DNA of 64,000 nucleotides. Origin: Evansella cellulosilytica DSM 2522 (GTDB taxonomy: Bacteria; Bacillota; Bacilli; Bacillales; Salisediminibacteriaceae). The translations under genes were made by a program, and so were the position numbers. Shown here in pieces: positions 24,137-37,115 of this stretch (its first letter is position 1; each line of letters starts with the position of its first letter). The notes under the pieces were generated by a model. It searched no databases. It was not told the origin of the DNA and saw nothing but the letters and a program-made list of their open reading frames with translations. Location: the NCBI RefSeq assembly GCF_000177235.2, contig NC_014829.1, positions 3,596,001 to 3,660,000 on the forward strand, read 5' to 3'.

Positions 24137-26497
24137 TCATTTAGCTAATAACTTTCTTCTTTGTAGAAGAAAAATTGCAGTACCTAGCATGAATAATACC
24201 GTTCCTAATAGTAAATAGTTGAAGGTGCTTGTAGCTGTATCCGGAAGTCGATCACCTTTATCTTCATCAGAAGTAGCCCCAGCGCTTTCATTAGATGAAT
24301 CACTTTCATCTGCTACTTCTAGTGCTTCCTCAGATTTTGCCCCATTTTCTAATTCGCTATCAGAAGTCTTCTCGTCACCCGTTTCGATGCTTGTAGACTC
24401 CTCATCTGTCATCAGTTCTTCAATTTGTGCTTTTAAGCTCTCAACTTGTTGTTCAAGCATAGTAACCAATGCTTCTACATCGTCATATTGAGCTGAAAGT
24501 GCTACAAGCTCAGCTTCAAGTTCATCGACCATTAATTGTAATTGATCAATCTCATTATTATTTTCTAACTCTTGTAATCTTTCATTTAGTTCTTCAATTT
24601 GACTTTCTAGCTCTGCAACCTTTTGTTCTAACTTATCTGAGGCATCTTCTTCATCACCTGAAATAAATTCAGGATTTGAGAAATAAGCTAATGAGAAAAG
24701 TGCAGGTGCTGTATAATCAATGGCGTATTCATTCGTAGACCAAGAGTTATCATGATCGACATACGCTTTAGCTATTGGCATGAGTAGTTCACCATCTTCG
24801 TCAAAGAACCTTGCTTGTTCAGGATCTCCTCCCCCATTAAAACCATTTGGTCCACCAACTAGTAAGCCAGGCATATACGTGTCTGTACTCATTCGAATTC
24901 TGTGGTGAACATGTTGAGGACTTTTTGTTCCAGAACCTGTTAAATAGCTCATCCCAGTTGCTGTTCTCCCTAAGATGTAGTGTAACTGATCTAATGCACC
25001 ATCAATATAAACATCATTAGGCTGTATTTCATTTGCAAATAACAAGTAATTCCCTTTAGTAACTGCATTTTTAGCAGAAGCCCATGTATACTCACTATAT
25101 TCAAGAGCATTACGATATCCATCACTTTCTATTTGAGCTAGAATATCATCTGCATATGCTAAAAATGTATCCTGTACGATAGCTTTAGACTCTTCATTAG
25201 CGTTATCACTTAAGATGTAAGCATATTGTGCTAAAGGTAATCCATTTCCCCATGAAATGATGCCTGCTTCTTCATCAAATAATTCAACTATAGTAGTGTC
25301 GTCGAATTCATATTCGTGAATGTAGTCATCATATTTGCTATCCCCTGTTGTTTTTAATAGTTCAGCAGCTAGCCAGAATCTCTCACCATTATCAGTACCG
25401 CGTTTTCCATAAGCACCAGAACCATCGTTTTGTCCATCATCTTCTCTGAAATATGGTTCAGGATGAGCTTCTAAATATTCAAAAGCGAGTTCTGCATTTG
25501 CTAGTAAACGATCTGCAAATTCTTGATCATAGTCACTAAACTGTCTTGATGCAATCGCCATTGTTGCACCATACATTGCTGTTCCATACGTTGACATACC
25601 GAAAACGTAACGATCTTGTGTATCTTCTACTGGTTTTACATCCATACCTGGCCATTCAAGACCTGATACTTTATGATAAACGACACCATCTTCTCTTTGC
25701 ATTTTTTCTAGCCATAATAATTTATGCTTTGCTTCAATTAAAATATCAGGCAGGTCAGTTTGTCGGTCCTCTTCGGAAACACCTTCAGGGAATGACATTT
25801 GACCACTGTAAAATGTTTCTGGATTTAATTCATAGGCATATAGCAATTGAGAAACCGATATTGATCCCGGTGTTACATATAATCCATAGTCACCAGCATC
25901 ATACCATCCTGCACTAACATCAATTGTGTCGCCTTCTGTTGTAAGTTCAGGATTTTCTTCATCAGTGAAATAGAAGATTGCTTCTTGATCTTGTAGATGA
26001 CCTGCCTCATATTGAATACCAGTAATCGGATCATCTATCGCAGTAGCGGAGCGTTGTGTTGTGTAAGATCTCATCGTTTCAAGAAGTGAGTTATAATACA
26101 CGTCATTGGAAATATCAAAAGCGAAAGAAGTATCAACACCAGGAACGTGAACAACATATGTACCTGGTTCAGTTACATAAGTAAAGTCAGCATGCTTTAC
26201 TACATCACCAGAATGCTCATCAAATACTGGTTCAGTAAGCTCTCCACTGTAAACGATTTCATCAGTATCATTATTAATAACATTAAACGTCGATGCTTCA
26301 CTATCATCTACTACAATCGCAATTTTATTTATATTCGGTAAGTATCCTACTTGGTTGACCTTTACAGATGGCCCTACTTCAGTAACAATTTCAGAATCTA
26401 AATCATCACCATCACTTTCAGCACTAATGAAACTTACACTACTAAAAATTAAAAGAAAAACTAAAAATATTGTTAAAAATCCTTTTTTGTTTTTCAT
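24137..26497 (-). CDS. GH9 cellulase with coiled coil and LPDTA surface anchor
   Basis: Endoglucanase of family GH9, secreted and predicted to be wall-anchored. 786 residues: signal peptide 1-26; CelD_N immunoglobulin-like domain about 45-130 (VKVNQVGYLPN); GH9 catalytic domain about 135-615 with Asp pair D200/D203 in GWYDAGDYG, substrate His in SPQHVHHRIRMS, and general acid E590 in WSTNEYAIDYTAP; coiled coil 621-696; acidic Ser/Glu/Asp linker 697-750; LPDTA 751-755; hydrophobic helix; RRKLLAK tail. There is no obvious carbohydrate-binding module. The C-terminal layout closely matches the GH5 enzyme at 2984-5890, down to 31 residues after the sorting motif. Ribosome site AAGGAGG before the ATG. 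Single gene between serpin and the tRNA cluster. Confidence 0.95.
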   Translation of the reverse strand: MKNKKGFLTIFLVFLLIFSSVSFISAESDGDDLDSEIVTEVGPSVKVNQVGYLPNINKIAIVVDDSEASTFNVINNDTDEIVYSGELTEPVFDEHSGDVVKHADFTYVTEPGTYVVHVPGVDTSFAFDISNDVYYNSLLETMRSYTTQRSATAIDDPITGIQYEAGHLQDQEAIFYFTDEENPELTTEGDTIDVSAGWYDAGDYGLYVTPGSISVSQLLYAYELNPETFYSGQMSFPEGVSEEDRQTDLPDILIEAKHKLLWLEKMQREDGVVYHKVSGLEWPGMDVKPVEDTQDRYVFGMSTYGTAMYGATMAIASRQFSDYDQEFADRLLANAELAFEYLEAHPEPYFREDDGQNDGSGAYGKRGTDNGERFWLAAELLKTTGDSKYDDYIHEYEFDDTTIVELFDEEAGIISWGNGLPLAQYAYILSDNANEESKAIVQDTFLAYADDILAQIESDGYRNALEYSEYTWASAKNAVTKGNYLLFANEIQPNDVYIDGALDQLHYILGRTATGMSYLTGSGTKSPQHVHHRIRMSTDTYMPGLLVGGPNGFNGGGDPEQARFFDEDGELLMPIAKAYVDHDNSWSTNEYAIDYTAPALFSLAYFSNPEFISGDEEDASDKLEQKVAELESQIEELNERLQELENNNEIDQLQLMVDELEAELVALSAQYDDVEALVTMLEQQVESLKAQIEELMTDEESTSIETGDEKTSDSELENGAKSEEALEVADESDSSNESAGATSDEDKGDRLPDTATSTFNYLLLGTVLFMLGTAIFLLQRRKLLAK

Positions 26498-26613
26498 ATA
26501 GTAAATTCCTCCTTATTTTAATAGTTTATTTACATTACTGATTTATTCACCTCTCTTTGTTAAAGATTTTCGAAAACGATATTAACTAAAACGTTTTCAT
26601 AATTTCACGTATT

Positions 26614-26642
26614 AAGTTATCAAATAAAATAGACATTGTCAA
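26614..26642 (-). promoter_or_regulatory. SigA-type promoter of the GH9 gene
   Basis: On the minus strand: TTGACA (26637-26642), 17-base spacer, TAACTT (26614-26619). The leader is about 110 bases. Downstream lies the palindromic GAAAACG-N13-CGTTTTC, overlapping a partial cre sequence (TGAAAACGTTTTAG). Confidence 0.6.
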
Positions 26643-26955
26643 TTTTTTACTAGATTCATAAAATAAATAATACTGTCGAGAACTGTCGCTCAATATAAAT
26701 AAAGTAATAAACCAACTGAATTCCCCATTAAATTTATACTATTAAACATACAATTACGAATAGAAAAGGTTATTATAGTATAGTACTTTTTTATATAGTT
26801 AAATAAAAAAATGTCGAAATATTTTTCGTTAAAATCGACTGGCTTTTCCTAAAAAAAAACGGATATTGTTTTTTTCAAACAACACCCGATTTACTATTTA
26901 ATATAAAATTTCTCTACAAGATTTATTAAATTACATAGGTTATTATTATTAACAT

Positions 26956-26985
26956 AAATAAAAAAAGACTTGTATAACAAGTCAT
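26956..26985 (-). terminator. Terminator of the rRNA-tRNA operon
   Basis: GACTTGT and ACAAGTC with a 3-base loop and a long T run on the minus strand, about 14 bases after the last tRNA (Lys). Confidence 0.85.
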
Positions 26986-26997
26986 AATTCTTTAAAA

Positions 26998-27073
26998 TGG
27001 TGAGCCATGAAGGACTCGAACCTTCGACCCTCTGATTAAAAGTCAGATGCTCTACCAACTGAGCTAATGGCTC
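26998..27073 (-). tRNA. tRNA-Lys (anticodon TTT)
   Basis: 76 bases with encoded CCA; acceptor GAGCCAT, anticodon loop CTTTTAA. Last gene of the rRNA-linked tRNA cluster. Confidence 0.97.
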
Positions 27074-27144
27074 GCAGATTATTCACTGAATATCTTCCTA
27101 TTCAGGATACTCTCAATTCAATGAATCTTTGAATATTGAAATGT

Positions 27145-27219
27145 TGGTGACCCGTACGGGATTCGAACCCGTGTTACCGCCGTGAAAGGGCGGTGTCTTA
27201 ACCACTTGACCAACGGGCC
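27145..27219 (-). tRNA. tRNA-Glu (anticodon TTC)
   Basis: 75 bases with encoded CCA; acceptor GGCCCGT with ACGGGTC, anticodon loop CTTTCAC. Confidence 0.97.
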
Positions 27220-27251
27220 ATGATATTTTTTTACTCCTAACTCCGTATTAC

Positions 27252-27342
27252 TGGCGGAGAAGGAGGGATTTGAACCCTCGCGCCGCTTACGCGACCTACA
27301 CCCTTAGCAGGGGCGCCCCTTCAGCCACTTGGGTACTTCTCC
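27252..27342 (-). tRNA. tRNA-Ser (anticodon GCT)
   Basis: 91 bases with the long variable arm of class II tRNAs and encoded CCA; acceptor GGAGAAG, loop containing TGCTAAG, discriminator G. Confidence 0.96.
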
Positions 27343-27347
27343 AAAGA

Positions 27348-27423
27348 TGGCTCCACAGGTAGGACTCGAACCTACGACCGATCGGTTAACAGCCGATTGC
27401 TCTACCAACTGAGCTACTGTGGA
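27348..27423 (-). tRNA. tRNA-Asn (anticodon GTT)
   Basis: 76 bases with encoded CCA; acceptor TCCACAG, anticodon loop CTGTTAA. Confidence 0.97.
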
Positions 27424-27424
27424 A

Positions 27425-27501
<77 letters not shown>

Positions 27502-27533
27502 AAATGTATTAAAACAATATACTAATTGTTAAA

Positions 27534-27607
27534 TGGAGCGGGTGATGAGAATCGAACTCACGACATCAGCTTGGAAGGCTGAGGTTTTACCACTAAACTA
27601 CACCCGC
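27534..27607 (-). tRNA. tRNA-Gly (anticodon TCC)
   Basis: 74 bases with encoded CCA; acceptor GCGGGTG, anticodon loop CTTCCAA. Confidence 0.97.
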
Positions 27608-27646
27608 ATTTTAATCATTAAAATTTTTGATAGCTAGTCTAAAAAA

Positions 27647-27723
<77 letters not shown>

Positions 27724-27726
27724 TCA

Positions 27727-27801
27727 TGGAGCGGAAGACGAGATTCGAACTCGCGACCCCCACCTTGGCAAGGTGGTGTTCTACCACTGAACTACTCCCG
27801 C
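27727..27801 (-). tRNA. tRNA-Gly (anticodon GCC)
   Basis: 75 bases with encoded CCA; acceptor GCGGGAG, anticodon loop TTGCCAA. Confidence 0.97.
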
Positions 27802-27807
27802 AAAAAA

Positions 27808-27882
27808 TGGCTGGGCTAGCAGGATTCGAACCTGCGCATGACGGAATCAAAATCCGTTGCCTTACCGCTTGGCTATAGCCCA
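27808..27882 (-). tRNA. tRNA-Gln (anticodon TTG)
   Basis: 75 bases with encoded CCA; acceptor TGGGCTA, anticodon loop TTTTGAT. Confidence 0.97.
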
Positions 27883-27892
27883 TTATTAAATA

Positions 27893-27969
27893 TGGGGCGG
27901 CTGATGGGAATCGAACCCACGAATGCCGGAACCACAATCCGGTGCGTTAACCACTTCGCCACAACCGCC
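27893..27969 (-). tRNA. tRNA-His (anticodon GTG)
   Basis: 77 bases with encoded CCA. The extra 5' G (G-1) opposite C73 that marks tRNA-His is encoded, before acceptor GCGGTTG; anticodon loop TTGTGGT. Confidence 0.96.
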
Positions 27970-27987
27970 ATTATAAAAAAGCAAAAT

Positions 27988-28061
27988 TGGCAGGGGCAGT
28001 AGGAATCGAACCCACATCAAAGGTTTTGGAGACCTTCGTTTTACCATTAAACTATGCCCCT
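27988..28061 (-). tRNA. tRNA-Trp (anticodon CCA)
   Basis: 74 bases with encoded 3' CCA; acceptor AGGGGCA, anticodon loop CTCCAAA. Confidence 0.97.
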
Positions 28062-28067
28062 AAAAGA

Positions 28068-28152
28068 TGGTGGAGGGGGACGGATTCGAACCGCCGAACC
28101 CTGAGGGAGCGGATTTACAGTCCGCCGCGTTTAGCCACTTCGCTACCCCTCC
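28068..28152 (-). tRNA. tRNA-Tyr (anticodon GTA)
   Basis: 85 bases with a class II long variable arm and encoded CCA; acceptor GGAGGGG, anticodon loop CTGTAAA. Confidence 0.96.
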
Positions 28153-28180
28153 ATCTAGAGAGAAAAATATTAAAATAATA

Positions 28181-28256
28181 TGGCGGTCCCGACGGGAATC
28201 GAACCCGCGATCTCCTGCGTGACAGGCAGGCATGTTAACCGCTACACCACGGGACC
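28181..28256 (-). tRNA. tRNA-Asp (anticodon GTC)
   Basis: 76 bases with encoded CCA; acceptor GGTCCCG, anticodon loop CTGTCAC. Confidence 0.97.
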
Positions 28257-28261
28257 TAATA

Positions 28262-28354
28262 TGGCGGAGGAAGAGGGATTCGAACCCCCGCGGGCTTTGA
28301 CACCCCTGTCGGTTTTCAAGACCGATCCCTTCAGCCGGACTTGGGTATTCCTCC
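28262..28354 (-). tRNA. tRNA-Ser (anticodon TGA)
   Basis: 93 bases with long variable arm and encoded CCA; acceptor GGAGGAA, anticodon loop CTTGAAA. Confidence 0.96.
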
Positions 28355-28366
28355 GTATTAATATAT

Positions 28367-28443
28367 TGGTAGCGGCGGAGGGGATCGAACCCCCGACCTC
28401 ACGGGTATGAACCGTACGCTCTAGCCAGCTGAGCTACACCGCC
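28367..28443 (-). tRNA. tRNA-Met, elongator (anticodon CAT)
   Basis: 77 bases with encoded CCA; acceptor GGCGGTG with CGCCGCT, anticodon loop TTCATAC. The body matches the Bacillus elongator tRNA-Met; it lacks the initiator features (unpaired first base, three GC pairs in the anticodon stem). Confidence 0.93.
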
Positions 28444-28468
28444 ACGTTTTAAACATTTATTATAAAAA

Positions 28469-28544
28469 TGGTGGAGCCTAGCGGGATCGAACCGCTGACC
28501 TCCTGCGTGCAAGGCAGGCGCTCTCCCAGCTGAGCTAAGGCCCC
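28469..28544 (-). tRNA. tRNA-Ala (anticodon TGC)
   Basis: 76 bases with encoded CCA; acceptor GGGGCCT, anticodon loop CTTGCAC. First tRNA after 5S rRNA. Confidence 0.97.
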
Positions 28545-28549
28545 GTAAT

Positions 28550-28665
28550 GCCCAGCAACGTCCTACTTTCACAGGGGGAAACCCCCAACTATCATCGGCG
28601 CTGGAGAGCTTAACTACCGTGTTCGGCATGGGAACGGGTGTGACCTCTCCGCTATCGTCACTGGA
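28550..28665 (-). rRNA. rrf: 5S ribosomal RNA
   Basis: About 116 bases. Terminal stem TCCAGTGACG with TGCTGGG; hallmark interior GAACACGGTAGTTAAGC and CATGCCGAAC. Ends are set by pairing and by comparison with the Bacillus 5S and may be off by one or two bases. Confidence 0.95.
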
Positions 28666-28735
28666 CTATTTATGAGAGTTTATCCTCTCAAAACTAGATA
28701 ACATATTCTGATTAAATGATCGTCTTAGTAAAGTT

Positions 28736-31667
<2,932 letters not shown>

Positions 31668-31991
31668 ACTAAAAAGTGTGGCGTCTTACATTCGCCTTAA
31701 CTAAGACACACAGTTGATTTCGTTAGAAGAATAGACTTCTATTGATATCTACTGGTGATCATTTAAATCAGTTTTTGTTATCTAGTTTTCAAAGGACAAA
31801 TCGCACCACGCAAGTGTGCGATAATCAAGTAGTTGTGCTGTCTTTTGAGCTGATACGCGTTAGCGTTCAGCGAGCACAACAACTTTATTTTGAGAGTATG
31901 ACCTCTCAAAACTAAACAAAAAGTCCAAAGCGAAGTTCGAAAGTAATGAGCTTTATGTTTCTACAGTTGTTGTAGAAAATAACTGCTCCTT
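31668..31991 (-). other. 16S-23S internal transcribed spacer
   Basis: About 324 bases without tRNA genes, unlike rRNA operons carrying tRNA-Ile/Ala in the spacer. It includes the Bacillus-type CTCAAAACTAAACAAAAAG processing-stem sequence near 31904-31922 that recurs upstream of 16S near 33673-33690. Confidence 0.8.
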
Positions 31992-33549
<1,558 letters not shown>

Positions 33550-33729
33550 TTGTTGAGTTCGATGTCTCTGACATCAAGCCAAATTTTGGCTAATTTTTAA
33601 ATCTTATTGACGGGATATCCTTTCATCAATCGTATATACGACTGATGTGTCTATCCCACTTCGCTTGGCTTTTTGTTTAGTTTTCAAAGGTCAAATGATG
33701 CTATTGTAGTTCGTAACAGCAACTTTTAT

Positions 33730-33758
33730 ATCATATCAGATCCACCGATATGTGTCAA
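33730..33758 (-). promoter_or_regulatory. rRNA promoter P2
   Basis: On the minus strand TTGACA (33753-33758), 17-base spacer, TATGAT (33730-33735), about 180 bases upstream of 16S. Near-consensus SigA promoter. Confidence 0.75.
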
Positions 33759-33863
33759 CAACTTTTCTCAGATAAGTTCCAGTTGTTTTAGCGACGATTA
33801 ATAATATATCACAATAATATTTTAGATGCAATACATTTTATGAAAAAAATTATTATGCAAATT

Positions 33864-33893
33864 ATTATATTTTCCATACAAGGATAAAGTCAA
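33864..33893 (-). promoter_or_regulatory. rRNA promoter P1 candidate
   Basis: On the minus strand TTGACT (33888-33893), 18-base spacer, TATAAT (33864-33869). Tandem rRNA promoters are usual in Bacillus. Confidence 0.6.
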
Positions 33894-33981
33894 GGTTGAT
33901 CAATAGTATAATCTTTATATATATATGTTAACCTCAAATAAAAAAACGTTGACAACATCCACTTTCATTGTTTAAGCTATC

Positions 33982-34008
33982 GTTAACTGATTTTTAAATA
34001 TTGTTAAC
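33982..34008. promoter_or_regulatory. BirA-type biotin operator
   Basis: GTTAAC at 33982-33987 and again at 34003-34008, exactly 15 bases apart, matching the Bacillus BirA operator (GTTAAC-N15-GTTAAC). It overlaps the start region of a TTGACA promoter (about 33950-33980) and precedes bioY. Confidence 0.75.
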
Positions 34009-34031
34009 GATTAGGGAGGGTGTTATAAGTT

Positions 34032-34637
34032 ATGACTAGAAACAAAACATTTATTAATGTTAGAGAATTAACGAGAGCCGCTATGTTTATCGCTTTAATG
34101 GCAATTGGTGCAAACCTACCTTCATTCATCGCTATAGGAACGGTGCCTTTAACTTTCCAAACTGTTGTCGCCATTCTTGCTGGTGTGTTATTAGGAAAAA
34201 AGGTTGGTAGCTTCGCTATGATCGGGTATGCATTGATTGGACTTATAGGTTTGCCTGTATTCGCTCAAATGCAAGGCGGGTTACATATGCTAACATTATC
34301 ACCGACTTTTGGATTTGTTCTTTCCTTTATTGTTCTTGCTTTTTCTGTAGGTTATATTGTAGAACAGGTAAAAAAACCTACATTATTAACTTATCTAATT
34401 GCCTGCTTTGTAGGATTGTTCATTAATTATGGGATTGGTATTCCATATTTACATTACCATCTGAAACTAGTATCAGGAGTTACTGATATAACACTTATAG
34501 CAACTTCAATTAGTATGGTTCCATTCTTTCTCAAAGACATTGTTTTAACAATTTTCACTGCCATTCTATGTCCTAAAATAAAAAATGCTCTACATTCTTC
34601 AACAACAACTAAAATAGAAAAAACACCAGCTGCATAA
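34032..34637 (+). CDS. bioY: Biotin transporter BioY (ECF S component)
   Basis: Membrane substrate-binding subunit for biotin uptake; works alone or with the shared ECF ATPases and EcfT encoded elsewhere. 201 residues with about six helices. Motifs include TRAAMFIALMAIGANLPSF, ALIGLIGLPVFAQMQGGL and GFVLSF. The ATG is preceded at a somewhat long distance by GGGAGGG. A BirA operator upstream means expression should rise when biotin is scarce. Monocistronic, ending at hairpin B3. Confidence 0.93.
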   Translation: MTRNKTFINVRELTRAAMFIALMAIGANLPSFIAIGTVPLTFQTVVAILAGVLLGKKVGSFAMIGYALIGLIGLPVFAQMQGGLHMLTLSPTFGFVLSFIVLAFSVGYIVEQVKKPTLLTYLIACFVGLFINYGIGIPYLHYHLKLVSGVTDITLIATSISMVPFFLKDIVLTIFTAILCPKIKNALHSSTTTKIEKTPAA

Positions 34638-34690
34638 TAGCAACGAGAAGGTTTGATTAGCTAGAAATGGCTACACCTTTACATTGCAAA

Positions 34691-34738
34691 AAGGAGACTC
34701 AATAGGTAACAATCAGCCTTTTGAGTCTCTCTCTTTTT
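34691..34738 (+). terminator. Terminator of bioY, B-family hairpin B3
   Basis: AGGAGACTCAATAGG pairs with CCTTTTGAGTCTCT, followed by a T-rich tail on the plus strand. It sits at the convergent junction of bioY and the next gene. Confidence 0.82.
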
Positions 34739-34759
34739 ATATAATTTTAAATCATCCTA

Positions 34760-35404
34760 CTATAAGGAAACAAACGCATTACCTTCTATTTCATAATCTA
34801 TAAGAACTAATTGTCCATTTTCTTTTATGAAACGAAACTCTACACATATCTCTTCTTTTGGTGGATACCCTAACCTCTCATAGTGATAACTCCCATTATC
34901 TTCATCATAAAATTGTACAAGCATATTATCTCCTTTGGCGATAATATACTCTCCATCTTCTATAATTCTTAACTCATCGTAAAGTAATAGTTTTAAAGCT
35001 GGATTCAAGATTGAGTTTTGTATGATAGCATAAAAGTCTCCATACGGATGAGAGCTAAATTGATTTTCTCGAACACCTATTAAATATTCTTGAAAACAAT
35101 CGTTATAGATAAGTTGATTATCCTTGAGATCGAATATTTCATTAATCACTTTATTTGTAGCTTGATTATTCATAAATGGCCCTAACAACTTTTTCACATC
35201 TTCTATATCCGTTATCCGACTATTATAGAATTTGCCATTACTTTTTTCATGACTTCCATAAAGTCCCTCAACAGTGTAAACAACTTCGTGTATATGGGCA
35301 TACACTTCTTCTTCATTAATCCCTTTTGGGCTAAGATAAACAATTACAGTTAGTATTATTAAAAAAAGTCCAAATAACATCCTCTTAAATGTATGATCTC
35401 TCAT
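34760..35404 (-). CDS. Hypothetical protein with one N-terminal membrane helix
   Basis: Not recognised. About 214 residues from the ATG at 35402-35404, preceded by GGGGATAAAA. N-terminal positive patch (MRDHTFKRM) and one hydrophobic helix (about 9-26: FGLFLIILTVIVYLSP), then a soluble acidic domain of about 185 residues with an aromatic-rich end (QFYDEDNGSYHYERLGYPP). This fits a membrane-tethered or exported domain facing outward. Convergent with bioY, downstream of yuiF-type gene; no homologue named. Confidence 0.65.
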   Translation of the reverse strand: MRDHTFKRMLFGLFLIILTVIVYLSPKGINEEEVYAHIHEVVYTVEGLYGSHEKSNGKFYNSRITDIEDVKKLLGPFMNNQATNKVINEIFDLKDNQLIYNDCFQEYLIGVRENQFSSHPYGDFYAIIQNSILNPALKLLLYDELRIIEDGEYIIAKGDNMLVQFYDEDNGSYHYERLGYPPKEEICVEFRFIKENGQLVLIDYEIEGNAFVSL

Positions 35405-35535
35405 TTTTATCCCCAACTTTAATTCTCAATATTCTCTATTGTATAGACGATTTATCATGGGAATATGTTTCAATTTTTTTGAGAATACAGTAAAGTTTTT
35501 TTACAATGATCTGCGATTATACAAAAGAATAGAAA

Positions 35536-36882
35536 TTAAAGAACCATCGCTGCAATCCACCCAAATATGAGTAGTGGTACATTTAGATGAATAAAAGTAG
35601 GAACACACGTATCCCAAATGTGATGATGTTGACCATCAACATTTAATCCTGCCGTCGGTCCTAATGTACTATCAGAAGCAGGTGATCCTGCATCCCCTAG
35701 TGCTCCAGCTGTACCAATCAATGCTATTGTAGCTAGCGCACTGAATCCTATTGCTTCTGCTAAAGGAACAAAGATGACAGCAATAATCGGAATGGTAGAG
35801 AACGAGGAACCTATTCCCATCGTTATTAGTAACCCTACGAGTAGCATCATCGCAGCTGCTAACGCTTTGTTACCGTCTAACCAAGTTGAAATAGTCATTA
35901 CTAATGAATCAATGTGTCCAGTTTCTCTAATCACTTCTGCAAACCCTGCTGCAGCAATCATGACAAATCCTATATACGCCATTAATTTCATCCCATTAGT
36001 AAGCAACTCTTCAGATTTGGAAAGCTGCAACTTCCCTTTTAAGTGTAATAATCCGAAATAAATATATAAAATGGCTATACCTATTAATGCACTAAATATC
36101 ATATCTTGTATTACGTATTGCAGTATTAAAACACTAATAATAGACACAAACCCAATAATTACAGATGAAACTGAGTATGATAAGTCTAATTCATTTTTTT
36201 CTTCTTGCCCTATTGGTTTATTTTCATATATCCTCTTCCCTCTATATGTTACAAATACAGCTAATCCCAAACCTAATACCATCCCTATTACCGGTATTAC
36301 TAGTGCTGTAGGTATCATAGACATATCAATCGTCATGCCACTATCAGCCATATTGTTTTGAATAATCTCATGAAACATGAAACCGAATCCAAATGGTAAT
36401 AAAATATAAGGTGCTTTTAAACCAAATGTCATGATTGTTGCTATAGCCCTACGGTCAATGTACAGTGCATTAAACACTTTTAATAATGGAGGTATTAATA
36501 TAGGTATAAATGCAATATGAATCGGCACAAGATTTTGTGAGGATATAGAAACAAATAAAATTATGATTAGAATGAGAACTTTTCCTAGTTTTCTTGTTAA
36601 TGTATCCCCTTCTTTGCCGACTATCATTAAAGCAAGTTTAACTAGTAAGTTTGGTATTCCAGTATAACTAATTGCAACAGCAAATGCTCCTAACATTGCA
36701 TAACTAAGTGCGATTCTAGCACCTGATCCTAACCCTGACGCAAAGACATCTAAAGTCTCAGTAAATGGAATCCCAGCAACTATCCCTCCAACTATGGCAC
36801 CAGTGACCATTGCTACTACAACGTGAACTCTCAACAGACTTAAAAGGATCATAACGAAAACTGCTATTAACACTGCATTCAT
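35536..36882 (-). CDS. yuiF: Na+/H+ antiporter family membrane protein, YuiF-like
   Basis: Polytopic inner-membrane transporter, 448 residues with about 11-12 helices. Overall sequence (LSLLRVHVVVAMVTGAIVGG, FVSISSQNLVPIHIAFIPIL, and APYILLPFGFGFMFH) matches the YuiF family of NhaC/DcuC-like carriers. Annotated variously as Na+/H+ antiporter or amino-acid carrier, so substrate is uncertain. The ATG follows GGGGATT. A strong SigA promoter lies at 36954-36982. In B. subtilis it also neighbours yuiD and yuiC. Confidence 0.85.
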   Translation of the reverse strand: MNAVLIAVFVMILLSLLRVHVVVAMVTGAIVGGIVAGIPFTETLDVFASGLGSGARIALSYAMLGAFAVAISYTGIPNLLVKLALMIVGKEGDTLTRKLGKVLILIIILFVSISSQNLVPIHIAFIPILIPPLLKVFNALYIDRRAIATIMTFGLKAPYILLPFGFGFMFHEIIQNNMADSGMTIDMSMIPTALVIPVIGMVLGLGLAVFVTYRGKRIYENKPIGQEEKNELDLSYSVSSVIIGFVSIISVLILQYVIQDMIFSALIGIAILYIYFGLLHLKGKLQLSKSEELLTNGMKLMAYIGFVMIAAAGFAEVIRETGHIDSLVMTISTWLDGNKALAAAMMLLVGLLITMGIGSSFSTIPIIAVIFVPLAEAIGFSALATIALIGTAGALGDAGSPASDSTLGPTAGLNVDGQHHHIWDTCVPTFIHLNVPLLIFGWIAAMVL

Positions 36883-36953
36883 TAGATGAATCCCCTTTCT
36901 TGTAATATAGCTTTACTTTACTATGATAAATTACTAAAGTAAAAACTTCACTT

Positions 36954-36982
36954 AATATATCATCAGCTAATGTTTACGTCAA
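36954..36982 (-). promoter_or_regulatory. SigA-type promoter of yuiF
   Basis: Minus strand: TTGACG (36977-36982), 17-base spacer, TATATT (36954-36959), about 70 bases before the start codon. Confidence 0.65.
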
Positions 36983-37067
36983 TGACCTTCACAAAATGTC
37001 ATAGATTATTAGAATTTAAGAAGATGCTGTCACAAAAATAAATAGATCATTTGAAATAGAAGTAATA

Positions 37068-37114
37068 AATACGAAGAAAAACAGCCGCTATTGCGGCTGT
37101 TTTTCTTCGTATTT
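37068..37114 (-). terminator. Terminator of the dctQMP operon
   Basis: Very long stem: AATACGAAGAAAAACAGCC pairs with GGCTGTTTTTCTTCGTATT around a short GC loop. Begins two bases after the dctP stop. Confidence 0.88.
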
Positions 37115-37115
37115 A

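Larger units (their letters stand above)
26498..26997. other. Promoter region of the GH9 gene, then AT-rich DNA to the tRNA cluster
   Basis: Holds the promoter at 26614-26642 and, between it and the gene, an inverted repeat GAAAACG-N13-CGTTTTC (about 26572-26599) with a partial cre match. From 26650 to 26950 the DNA is very AT-rich without coding signs; the tRNA terminator follows. Confidence 0.55.
33550..34031. other. Divergent promoter region of the rRNA operon and bioY
   Basis: Contains the 16S leader (33550-33725), two rRNA promoters, and the bioY promoter/operator. No gene seen. Confidence 0.75.
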
